From: Pseudomonas fluorescens | GTDB lineage: Bacteria; Pseudomonadota; Gammaproteobacteria; Pseudomonadales; Pseudomonadaceae | Assembly: GCF_902497855.1 (NCBI RefSeq) | Contig: NZ_CABVHU010000001.1 | Location: forward strand, 442,595-506,594 | DNA length: 64,000 nucleotides | Reading direction: 5' to 3' | Shown here: one piece after another, positions 36,239 through 43,253 of the stretch | How the letters are laid out: each line of letters starts with the position of its first letter | How positions within the stretch are numbered: position 1 is the stretch's first letter | Position numbers and translations under genes: made by a program | The notes under the pieces: model-generated | Seen by the model: only the letters and a program-made list of their open reading frames with translations | What the model was told of the DNA's origin: nothing | The model's database searches: none

Positions 36239-37279
36239 ATGACGAAACTCGCTGAAATCAGCATCGAAAACGCCCAGCGTACTCACCGATACGCCCGTGG
36301 CTGGCACTGTCTGGGCGTGGCGGAGGATTACCGCGATGGCCAGTTGCACACTTTGAATATCTTTGGCACCCGCCTGGTGGCGTTTGCCGACAGCAAGGGT
36401 GCTGTCAGCATCCTCGACGCCTTTTGCCCGCACATGGGGGCCGACCTGTCCCAGGGCACCATCGAAAACGACACGGTGGTATGCCCGTTCCACCACTGGA
36501 AATATGACACCAGCGGTAAATGCGTCGAGATTCCCTACTGCAAGCGCATTCCACCGAAGGCCAAGACCCGCAGCTGGTTGACCTGTGAGGAGAACAACCT
36601 GCTGTTCGTCTGGAACAACCCTGAAGGACGTCCGCCGAAAGAGGGCGTGATCATCCCGCACCTGGCCGAGATGGACGACCCGGACTGGATTCACGACTGG
36701 AACATCGACTCCATGCTGATCGAAACCAACCCACGGGAGTTGGTTGATAACCTGGTGGACGCGATGCATTTCGGCCCCGTGCACGGCACGCCGACCAAAT
36801 ACTTCGCCAATGTCTTCGAAGGGCACATCGGCCACCAGATCTTCCACGGTGATTCCGAGCGCCTGGGTGGCGATCTGATCGCACCGTCGGCCTACTACGG
36901 CCCGGCGACCCACTTCACTCACATCAGCTCGATGTTCGGCGATGTGCGGATACACGCCATTTTGCTCAACAGCCATGTGCCTGTGACGGCCAACAGCTTC
37001 GACCTGCGTTTCGGCTGCATGGTCAAGCGCGTACCCGGCTGGAGCGAAGAGCAAAACATTGAAGTGGCCAAAGCGTACGTCCAGGGTAATCGCACCTCGT
37101 TCTATCAGGACGTGGATATCTGGAAGCATAAAATCCGCATCGACAACCCGGTGCTGGCGGAAAACGACGGCCCGGTCTACCAACTGCGCGAGTGGTACCA
37201 ACAGTTCTTTACCGATGAAGACAAAGTGCCCGCAAGCATGGCTGAACGCCGTGAATTCATCACGGTCGATGAGCGTTGA
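36239..37279 (+). CDS. kshA: 3-ketosteroid 9-alpha-hydroxylase, Rieske oxygenase component
   Basis: Rieske non-heme iron oxygenase of 346 aa. The Rieske ligands are in CPHMGAD (CxH, about residues 63-65) and CPFHHWKYD (CxxH, about 82-85). The mononuclear iron site is in NLVDAMHFGPVH with the bridging Asp. It hydroxylates ring B at C9 of androstadienedione-type steroids, which with 1-dehydrogenation breaks ring B. ATG at 36239 follows GAGGAACAATAAC. It receives electrons from KshB (7823). Other Rieske oxygenases share the motifs, but length and the surrounding genes favour KshA. Confidence 0.88.
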   Translation: MTKLAEISIENAQRTHRYARGWHCLGVAEDYRDGQLHTLNIFGTRLVAFADSKGAVSILDAFCPHMGADLSQGTIENDTVVCPFHHWKYDTSGKCVEIPYCKRIPPKAKTRSWLTCEENNLLFVWNNPEGRPPKEGVIIPHLAEMDDPDWIHDWNIDSMLIETNPRELVDNLVDAMHFGPVHGTPTKYFANVFEGHIGHQIFHGDSERLGGDLIAPSAYYGPATHFTHISSMFGDVRIHAILLNSHVPVTANSFDLRFGCMVKRVPGWSEEQNIEVAKAYVQGNRTSFYQDVDIWKHKIRIDNPVLAENDGPVYQLREWYQQFFTDEDKVPASMAERREFITVDER

Positions 37280-37345
37280 AGGGTAACGCTCCCTGAGTTG
37301 TTGCAATGACATAGGTCCGACTTAACGGTCACGAGAGCACTGACA

Positions 37346-37519
37346 ATGAAAACAAAAAGTCTTCTTGCCTATCACGTTTGCTTGTTGCTTCTGTTCCTCC
37401 TGGTGGGGACCGTACTGGTCTCCCCGCCAGCGCAATCGCCCAGTTTTAAAGCCTGCAAGCAATATGCAGGCTGTGTCGCCATCAGCCAGAGTGTTCCGAA
37501 CTGGCTGAATTTCCGCTAG
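37346..37519 (+). CDS. Small hydrophobic/secreted protein (57 aa)
   Basis: Short frame ATG (37346) to TAG (37519): a basic N-terminus MKTKS, a hydrophobic core LLAYHVCLLLLFLLVGTVLV, then a polar tail with two Cys (ACKQYAGC) ending in SVPNWLNFR. It would be a membrane-anchored or exported peptide. The ribosome site is weak (GAGAG). It lies 66 bp after kshA and is followed at once by a strong terminator, so it is probably the last gene of the kshA transcript. I do not recognise a family. Confidence 0.5.
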   Translation: MKTKSLLAYHVCLLLLFLLVGTVLVSPPAQSPSFKACKQYAGCVAISQSVPNWLNFR

Positions 37520-37537
37520 GGTCAGCGTGCGTCGAAC

Positions 37538-37582
37538 AATGCACACCACAAGGTTGACAAGACCTTGTGGTGTGCATTTTTT
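37538..37582 (+). terminator. Rho-independent terminator of the kshA unit
   Basis: Perfect 17-bp stem (AATGCACACCACAAGGT / ACCTTGTGGTGTGCATT) with a 7-nt loop and a run of T. It is the strongest terminator in the cluster, and it separates the steroid region from array F and the converging sulfation operon. Confidence 0.92.
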
Positions 37583-37587
37583 CGTGT

Positions 37588-38320
37588 GTAGGAGCCAGGC
37601 TTGCCGGCGAAGAACGATAACGCGGTGTCTCAGATCCACCGCAGTGCCTTGTTCGCGGGCAAGCCTCGCTCCTACAGGCGAAGAACGATAACGCGGTGTC
37701 TCAGATCCACCGCAGTGCCTTGTTCGCTGTAGGAGCCAGGCTTGCCGGCGAAGAACGATAACGCGGTGTCTCAGATCCACCGCAGTGTCTGGTTCGCTGT
37801 AGGAGCCAGGCTTGCCGGCGAAGAACGATAACGCGGTGTCTCAGATCCACCGCAGTGCCTGGTTCGCTGTAGGAGCCAGGCTTGCCGGCGAAGAACGATA
37901 ACGCGGTGTCTCAGATCCACCGCAGTGCCTGGTTCGCGGGCAAGCCTCGCTCCTACAGGCGAAGAACGATAACGCGGTGTCTCAGATCCACCGCAGTGTC
38001 TGGTTCGCTGTAGGAGCCAGGCTTGCCGGCGAAGAACGATAACGCGGTGTCTCAGATACACCGCGGCGCCTTGTTCGCGGGCAAGCCTCGCTCCTACAGG
38101 CGAAGAACGATGACGCGGTGTCTCAGATCCACCGCAGTGTCTGGTTCGCGGGCAAGCCTCGCTCCTACAGGCGAAGAACGATGACGCGGTGTCTCAGATA
38201 CACCGCGGCGCCTTGTTCGCGGGCAAGCCTCGCTCCTACAGGCGAAGAACGATAACGCGGTGTTTCAGATCCACCGCAGTGCCTTGTTCGCGGGCAAGCC
38301 TCGCTCCTACAGGCGAAGAA
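37588..38320. repeat. Tandem REP array F (70-71 bp period, about ten units)
   Basis: Units of GAACGATAACGCGGTGTCTCAGATCCACCGCAGTG plus a REP core. Cores are either GTAGGAGCCAGGCTTGCCGG or the inverse GGGCAAGCCTCGCTCCTAC, while the spacer never turns. It separates the kshA unit from the 3' end of the sulfation operon. No gene is supported. Confidence 0.92.
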
Positions 38321-38349
38321 GGGGGCGACATCCCTGTCGCCTTGAGGGT

Positions 38350-39141
38350 TTAGCAGGGCAGAAAGTGACCGCCGTTGACATCGAGTTGCGCGCCGGTAAT
38401 GACCTTGGCGTAATCGCTGGCCAGGTACAGGGCGGCCATGGCGCAATCGTTGTCTTCGGGGATTTTGCGCAACGCAATCTGCTGGGCGACCTGGTCGACC
38501 AGCGACTCCATCGGGACGCCCAGGCGCTGGGCTTCGCTCTCGAAGTAACCGATCACCGGAGCGCCCCACATCCAGCCCATGAAGGCGGAGTTGACGCGGA
38601 TGCCGAACGGGCCGAGATCCTGGGCCAGGTACTGCACGGCGGTTTTCAATGCGCCCTTGGAGACGGCATAGCCGGATTCCAGTTGGTTGGGGGTGCGGGT
38701 GGCCATGGTGTTGATCATGACGATGCTGCCCGACTTCTGTTTCTTCATCTGCGGCAGCACGGCCAGGGTCATGTGCATGGTGCCAAACAGGTTGACGTCC
38801 ATCGCCTTGCGCCAGTCGTCCATTGACGACTCGGAAGAACTGCCCCAGGCGCCATGGGCGTAGGCAGAGTTGATCAATACGTCGATCTGGCCGAAGTGTT
38901 CGATCGTCAGGTCGGCGAGCGTCTGGCACTGTTCGGCCTGGGCGATGTCGGTGGGGACTTTCAGGACAGGAGTGCTGTAGCCGGCGGCGCGGATGGCCTG
39001 TTCAGCCTGGTCCAGTTTGGCGGGGGTGCGGGTGGCCAACACCACGGCCTTCGCCTGATACTCCGCGGCACGCACGGCCAGCTTGATGCCCAGGCCCGGG
39101 CCGATACCGGAAATGATGACGACTTTATCTTTCAGCAACAT
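38350..39141 (-). CDS. SDR family oxidoreductase of the sulfation operon
   Basis: SDR of 263 aa starting MLLKDKVVIISGIGPGLGIKLAVRAAEYQAKAV. The cofactor loop GIGPGLG departs from the usual TGxxxGxG (Ser for Thr). It has NSAYAHG instead of the usual NNAG, and Tyr/Lys in YAVSKGA. These variants recur in a subgroup of SDRs found in steroid and terpene clusters. Last gene of the eight-gene minus-strand operon, 40 nt after the SRPBCC gene. ATG at 39141 follows GAAGGTAATTTCC. It probably oxidises or reduces the ring carbonyl or hydroxyl of the molecule handled by the sulfotransferase. Confidence 0.75.
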   Translation of the reverse strand: MLLKDKVVIISGIGPGLGIKLAVRAAEYQAKAVVLATRTPAKLDQAEQAIRAAGYSTPVLKVPTDIAQAEQCQTLADLTIEHFGQIDVLINSAYAHGAWGSSSESSMDDWRKAMDVNLFGTMHMTLAVLPQMKKQKSGSIVMINTMATRTPNQLESGYAVSKGALKTAVQYLAQDLGPFGIRVNSAFMGWMWGAPVIGYFESEAQRLGVPMESLVDQVAQQIALRKIPEDNDCAMAALYLASDYAKVITGAQLDVNGGHFLPC

Positions 39142-39181
39142 GGAAATTACCTTCTTATTGTTTTGGTAGGGAACGGGTCGT

Positions 39182-39649
39182 TCAGCTGCGGCTGGCGTGC
39201 AGTTCTTCGGCACGTCGTTTCAAATCCAGGGCCATCTGGTCGAAACCGATTTTTACCCATGCACCGTGTTCACGCATGATCGTGTCCTGGTTCAGGCCCA
39301 GGAAAATATCAGTGGTGAAATAGCTGCAGCGGTTGGCGTCGATGGCCTTGATGTATTGATCGCGGCGGGCGGCGTCCATGTTGTCCGGGACGGGGCGCTG
39401 CTCCCAGGACAACAGTTGCTCGGGGTCGCAGGCCACGAGGTATTCGAAGACCGGAACGGTTTCGCCGGTGTCGGGGGTAAGTACCTGCATATGCACCTCG
39501 TCGCCGATCTGCAGGTCGCACTGAATGCGCGGACAGAAGGTGTTCCACTGGTGGTAATTGTCCAGATTAATGAGCACTTCCCAGACCACCCGGGCGGGGG
39601 CGTTAATTTCCACCGTGTGGGAGGTCACTATGTTTTCGGCTCTGGCCAT
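39182..39649 (-). CDS. SRPBCC/polyketide-cyclase-like ligand-binding protein
   Basis: Protein of 155 aa with the SRPBCC (START-like) pattern: HTVEINAPARVVWEVLINLDNYHQWNTFCPRIQC, then alternating strands, then a long C-terminal helix. The fold makes a deep hydrophobic pocket that suits a steroid-sized ligand. ATG at 39649 has a perfect AGGAGACAGTC ribosome site, which rejects an upstream ATG. It is 20 nt after the NTF2-like gene. The role could be substrate binding, cyclase or aromatase-like catalysis. No catalytic residue can be assigned. Confidence 0.75.
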   Translation of the reverse strand: MARAENIVTSHTVEINAPARVVWEVLINLDNYHQWNTFCPRIQCDLQIGDEVHMQVLTPDTGETVPVFEYLVACDPEQLLSWEQRPVPDNMDAARRDQYIKAIDANRCSYFTTDIFLGLNQDTIMREHGAWVKIGFDQMALDLKRRAEELHASRS

Positions 39650-39669
39650 GACTGTCTCCTGTTGTGCAT

Positions 39670-40125
39670 TCAATTGATGGGTCTGGAGGTGATCTGCAGC
39701 TGTTCGCTCAAGGGTTGGATAGTCTCGAGCAGGGTTTCGTAGCCCGTCTCGGCGATCATCCAGCGCTCGCCGCGCTTGATGTAGCGATCCTGGTAGATCG
39801 CGCTGCCGTGCATGTGGGTGTTGTCCTCGAGGTTGATGAACACGTAGCTCAGGTACCAGAGGGCCGTGGCCTGGTTTCCATCGACTTCGATTTCCGGGGT
39901 GTGACCGTTGTGGGTGGCCAGGCGGGTCTTGGTGAACGAGGTGCGGTAGAAGTCCAGCGCATCGCCCAGGCCATTGACGTGAAATTCGTAGGCAGGGCTC
40001 TTGAACGACAGGGCGACGTCTTCGGTGAGCATGCCCTGCAGCATCTCGATGTTGCAGGTGTCGATGGCACGAAAGTAGCGCGCCTTGAGCTGCTTGATCA
40101 GCTCGATTGCTTCTAGGTCCAACAT
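39670..40125 (-). CDS. BaiE-like SnoaL/NTF2-fold protein
   Basis: Protein of 151 aa, SnoaL_4/NTF2-like. IKQLKARYFRAID and HNGHTPEI match, in order and spacing, the blocks of bile-acid 7-alpha-dehydratase BaiE that contain its catalytic Tyr30 and His83 (from memory of the published protein). Here these are Tyr17 and the first His of the HNGH block. The third BaiE residue, Asp106, appears to be Tyr. The ending IYQDRYIKRGERWMIAETGYE is also family-typical. Ribosome site AAGGAGGCTTCCC. A dehydratase or isomerase for a hydroxylated or sulfated ring system is the natural hypothesis. A non-enzymatic role is possible. Confidence 0.72.
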   Translation of the reverse strand: MLDLEAIELIKQLKARYFRAIDTCNIEMLQGMLTEDVALSFKSPAYEFHVNGLGDALDFYRTSFTKTRLATHNGHTPEIEVDGNQATALWYLSYVFINLEDNTHMHGSAIYQDRYIKRGERWMIAETGYETLLETIQPLSEQLQITSRPIN

Positions 40126-40147
40126 GGGAAGCCTCCTTGTGGGCTAC

Positions 40148-40864
40148 TCAGGCACTGAGCTGGTACTCGCTGGTGAGGATGCAGTCGAGCTTCTGGAAGT
40201 CGATGAACTTGCTGGTCGATTCGTACATGGCCTGCTGGCGCTGCGCGCATTTGTCCGGGTCGCCCAGGGCCGCGAAGAATCCTTGCGGATTGCCGATGGC
40301 CTCTGGCGGGAAGTTTTCTTCGACGATCCCGTGCAGCACCGGCGCACCGAAGGTGAGTGCCCGTACCACGGTGTTCTGCCGGTAGCCGAAGATCGACTGC
40401 AGAGGGTAGGCATTCGGCCCGTGGCCGTTGCGCCAGGTGTCGTACCAATACTCGTAGCTCATCCGATCGGGCTTGTGCAGCAGCGCCACCTGATTCATCC
40501 CGGGTGTGCGCTCGCCAACCGGTACCCGGTAGTGGGCTGCGCGCGCCTTGCGCTCCTCGGGGTAGGGTTCGGACTCCAGCACCAGATAAGCCTCCAGGCG
40601 GCTGGTCAACGGTGTCACGAGCGCCTTGATCGAAGGCCATTGCGAGGCACTGTCCAGCCACACCGAGAGCAATCCGTCCAGGGGGACGGCGCTATTGATA
40701 ATGCGCTGTGCAGACGCGGCGGCCACGCCCTCATCGACCACCATGACGCGGGTGGTGCGCGCGCCGGCGCCAACCAGATTGTCGCCCAGGTCGAGCAACG
40801 CCTGGCGCCATTGCTCGACGCTTTGCTGTGGCGGTTTCCACAGGGTCAACATGAGTTTTTCCAT
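40148..40864 (-). CDS. EthD-like dimeric alpha-beta barrel protein
   Basis: Protein of 238 aa. The second half carries an EthD-like stretch (VALLHKPDRMSYEYWYDTWRNGHGPNAYPLQSIFGYRQN, near residues 125-165). The first half (MEKLMLTLWKPPQQSVEQWRQALLDLGDN) looks like a second ferredoxin-like unit, so the protein may be a tandem barrel. EthD proteins accompany many hydrophobic-compound pathways with poorly known function. It lies between the sulfotransferase (18 nt) and NTF2-like genes (22 nt). No catalytic assignment. Confidence 0.7.
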   Translation of the reverse strand: MEKLMLTLWKPPQQSVEQWRQALLDLGDNLVGAGARTTRVMVVDEGVAAASAQRIINSAVPLDGLLSVWLDSASQWPSIKALVTPLTSRLEAYLVLESEPYPEERKARAAHYRVPVGERTPGMNQVALLHKPDRMSYEYWYDTWRNGHGPNAYPLQSIFGYRQNTVVRALTFGAPVLHGIVEENFPPEAIGNPQGFFAALGDPDKCAQRQQAMYESTSKFIDFQKLDCILTSEYQLSA

Positions 40865-40882
40865 GAATCCTCCAGCCTGGGT

Positions 40883-42070
40883 TTAGTGGTTGACGCTCAA
40901 ATGACAGGCGCGATATTCCTTGTAGTCCTCAGTCATCTGCGCCTCGTTCAAACCGAAGCGCTCCAGGCTGTAGTCGTGGCTGGCACGTTTCTCCCGGCTG
41001 TTTTGCGACAGCCAACCCTGTGCGTCGGCGCGGGCCTTATCGGTAAACGGCAGATCGGCGAAGGCGTAGACCCTTTCCAGCACGTCCATCGGCTGGGTCA
41101 CGGTGTCGGCGAAGTGGATGTCGAGAAAGCGCTCGGCAGCGTGCTGGTCGCGGACCTGCATGGTGTGACGGATGCCACGCGCCATGCGGTGGTTCCACTG
41201 TTCGCCGGCGGCTTTCGGATCCGGGTTGTCGCTGTACATCTGCCACAGCGTGTGGGCCATGCTGGCCATTGACGGGATGGTCTGGGCCGGCTCGCGGTGG
41301 GTCAAAATCACCTGCGCCTTCGGGAAAACATCCAGCAGTAGATGCAGGGTGTGCAGGTGTTGGGGGGCCTTGAGCAGCCAGCGCTGGCCTGCAGGTTCAC
41401 CCCGTTGGCCTTTCTGCCATTGCAGGAACTGCAGCATTTTTTTCAGCTGGGTATAGACCGGCCGCTGATCTTGCTGATCCAGCCAGCGGGTATAGCTGGG
41501 CACGTTGACGTAGGCGTCCATGGCGCACATGAACGAGTGTTCCATGAGCATGAACTCTTCGTCGCAGAGCATGGCATCGAGCGGGTGGATGGCGAGGATC
41601 TGCGGGATGACCTGGGCCATCAGCTCGACCTCGGCCTTGGCCTGGGCGATGCGTTTGGCCGGCACGGCCAGGGTTTCGTCTGCCAGCGGTGCCGGGAAGC
41701 GGGTCTCCCACCAGGCAGCCGAGTAGAAGCGCGGGTCAACCGCCAGCGTGCGTTGCAGCATGGTGGTGCCGGTGCGTGGCAGGCCTACGATGACCAGCGG
41801 ATCGTCGATCTGTATCTGGGTGATTTGCGGATAGCGGACAAGGTAGTCCTCGATCACCAGGCGATTGACCAGTTGTCCCACCAGTCTTTCCTGCAGCAAG
41901 TACTGGCCGGTCTGCGACAACCCGGCTTCGGCGGCCAAGGCAACCAGCAGGGCCTCCAGAGACTCGCGATAGTTGTCATCGCCAAAATTGCTCAGGCCGT
42001 CGGTGCGCGCGATGGCGCTGGCCAACAGGCGTTCGACGGTCAACTCTTCAATCAGGGTATGCGCGTTCAT
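40883..42070 (-). CDS. PAPS-dependent sulfotransferase
   Basis: Protein of 395 aa in the bacterial sulfotransferase family. The 5'-phosphosulfate loop is VIVGLPRTGTTMLQRTLAVDP (about residues 97-117). The 3'-phosphate-binding region is KAQVILTHREPAQTIPS, and WLLKAPQHL lies between. It transfers sulfate from PAPS to a hydroxyl of a small molecule in the cytoplasm. It overlaps the DUF1214 stop by 4 bp (ATGA). PAPS supply genes cysD-cysNC are in the same operon and cysQ is divergent, which strongly supports a PAPS-using reaction. The acceptor is unknown; a steroid or bile-acid hydroxyl is inferred from the neighbourhood. Confidence 0.87.
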   Translation of the reverse strand: MNAHTLIEELTVERLLASAIARTDGLSNFGDDNYRESLEALLVALAAEAGLSQTGQYLLQERLVGQLVNRLVIEDYLVRYPQITQIQIDDPLVIVGLPRTGTTMLQRTLAVDPRFYSAAWWETRFPAPLADETLAVPAKRIAQAKAEVELMAQVIPQILAIHPLDAMLCDEEFMLMEHSFMCAMDAYVNVPSYTRWLDQQDQRPVYTQLKKMLQFLQWQKGQRGEPAGQRWLLKAPQHLHTLHLLLDVFPKAQVILTHREPAQTIPSMASMAHTLWQMYSDNPDPKAAGEQWNHRMARGIRHTMQVRDQHAAERFLDIHFADTVTQPMDVLERVYAFADLPFTDKARADAQGWLSQNSREKRASHDYSLERFGLNEAQMTEDYKEYRACHLSVNH

Positions 42071-43179
42071 AGGGCCTCCGCGATGGCAGACACTTTTACT
42101 ACTTGGGTGGTGGGGTGGCATTGCTCCTGGGCACCGACCCAGCGCAGGCACATCGTGCCTTGGCGTACGCCGGCGGTTTGCAACCAGTTACTCAGCCCGG
42201 GATCCAGCTCGCTGAGGACCAGGGTCACGCCGCCGTTGTCGTCGTATTGGGCCTGGTGTTTGTTGAAGCAGATCTGGTGGTAGCGGTAGTCCAGCGACTC
42301 CATCCAGTAGTTGTTGATCTGCAAGTTCCAGAAGTCGCAGTCCGGTACTTTGTCGATGTGGATGACCAAGGCTTCGTCTTCAGCCAGCGCCCAGTGTGAG
42401 TGGTAGTAGAAAATGTTCGGGTCGCCGCCCACTGACTGGCACAGGGCCTGGTTGGCCGGTGGCAGTTGATTGCTGTGAGGCAGGTAGCTTTGGCTCCAGT
42501 CGGCGAACAGCCTGGCGGTGTTCTCCACGAAACTGGAGACCCGCGCCAGGCCTTGCTGGAAGGTCGCCGGATCGAGGGCCTGTGGCTTGGAATCGGTACC
42601 CATGCGCTCAATGCTCAGCTTGGCCGGCTCTTCAATCCGACGGTCGAGAAACGTCTGGCGCACGATCAGGGCGTTGGTGGCGTCTTCCATTTTCAGCCAG
42701 TTGCCCGGTTTCGGCTCGCGACTGAGGATGATTTCGAAGTTGCCCTGGGCATCGACCTGTAGCTGGCTGGCATCGATGAAGCCGGTCTGGATCAGGGTGC
42801 CGTCGGTTTCGTAACCGCCTTTCTGGGTGCCGAAACTCAGGTAGGCGACACTGCCGCGCTGGCCTTTGATGCGGTAATCCAGCGTGCCGTCCAGGCGCGA
42901 GTACTCGTAGAGGTTGTCCGGGTTGTCGGCACCGATCTTCGCGGTCTCGTGGGAGGTCTTGAAGAAGCTGGGAAAGGCCGGATCGGCAAACTCGATGTGC
43001 ATCTCCAGGCCGATGCGCAGCAGGCGCGTGAGGTAGCGGAAGCCTTCGGCGCGGGTGGCCGCATCGGCCGGCGCTTCGGGACGCAGAATCTGCTCGCCGC
43101 AGCGCTTGAGGTGATCGCAAAACGTGGCCCAGGTCTGGCCACTCAACAGGTGTTGTTCGTCAATAGAGCTGATTGTCAT
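42067..43179 (-). CDS. DUF1214 domain protein
   Basis: Protein of 370 aa. The C-terminal third has the DUF1214 pattern (DEALVIHIDKVPDCDFWNLQINNYWMESLDYR ... LVLSELDPGLSNWL). The N-terminal part holds GLEMHIEFADPAFPSFF and SFGTQKGGYETDGTL. No signal peptide is evident, so it is probably cytoplasmic. The family is found beside oxidoreductases and sulfotransferases in hydrophobic-compound loci, but its function is unknown. It lies 74 nt after cysNC and overlaps the sulfotransferase start. Confidence 0.78.
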   Translation of the reverse strand: MTISSIDEQHLLSGQTWATFCDHLKRCGEQILRPEAPADAATRAEGFRYLTRLLRIGLEMHIEFADPAFPSFFKTSHETAKIGADNPDNLYEYSRLDGTLDYRIKGQRGSVAYLSFGTQKGGYETDGTLIQTGFIDASQLQVDAQGNFEIILSREPKPGNWLKMEDATNALIVRQTFLDRRIEEPAKLSIERMGTDSKPQALDPATFQQGLARVSSFVENTARLFADWSQSYLPHSNQLPPANQALCQSVGGDPNIFYYHSHWALAEDEALVIHIDKVPDCDFWNLQINNYWMESLDYRYHQICFNKHQAQYDDNGGVTLVLSELDPGLSNWLQTAGVRQGTMCLRWVGAQEQCHPTTQVVKVSAIAEAL

Positions 43180-43253
43180 TGTTAGACTCTCTTGATTGGG
43201 CGAACCCGGACCGTGAGCGCCCCCGCAGAGGCGCTCGTGCCCGGGCGATGGGG

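Noticed and set aside
40920..41850. TAGTCC hexamers inside the sulfotransferase gene (about 40924 and 41845)
   Set aside because: The GACGATG half is missing, they are within coding sequence and do not precede a start, so I do not count them as regulon sites.
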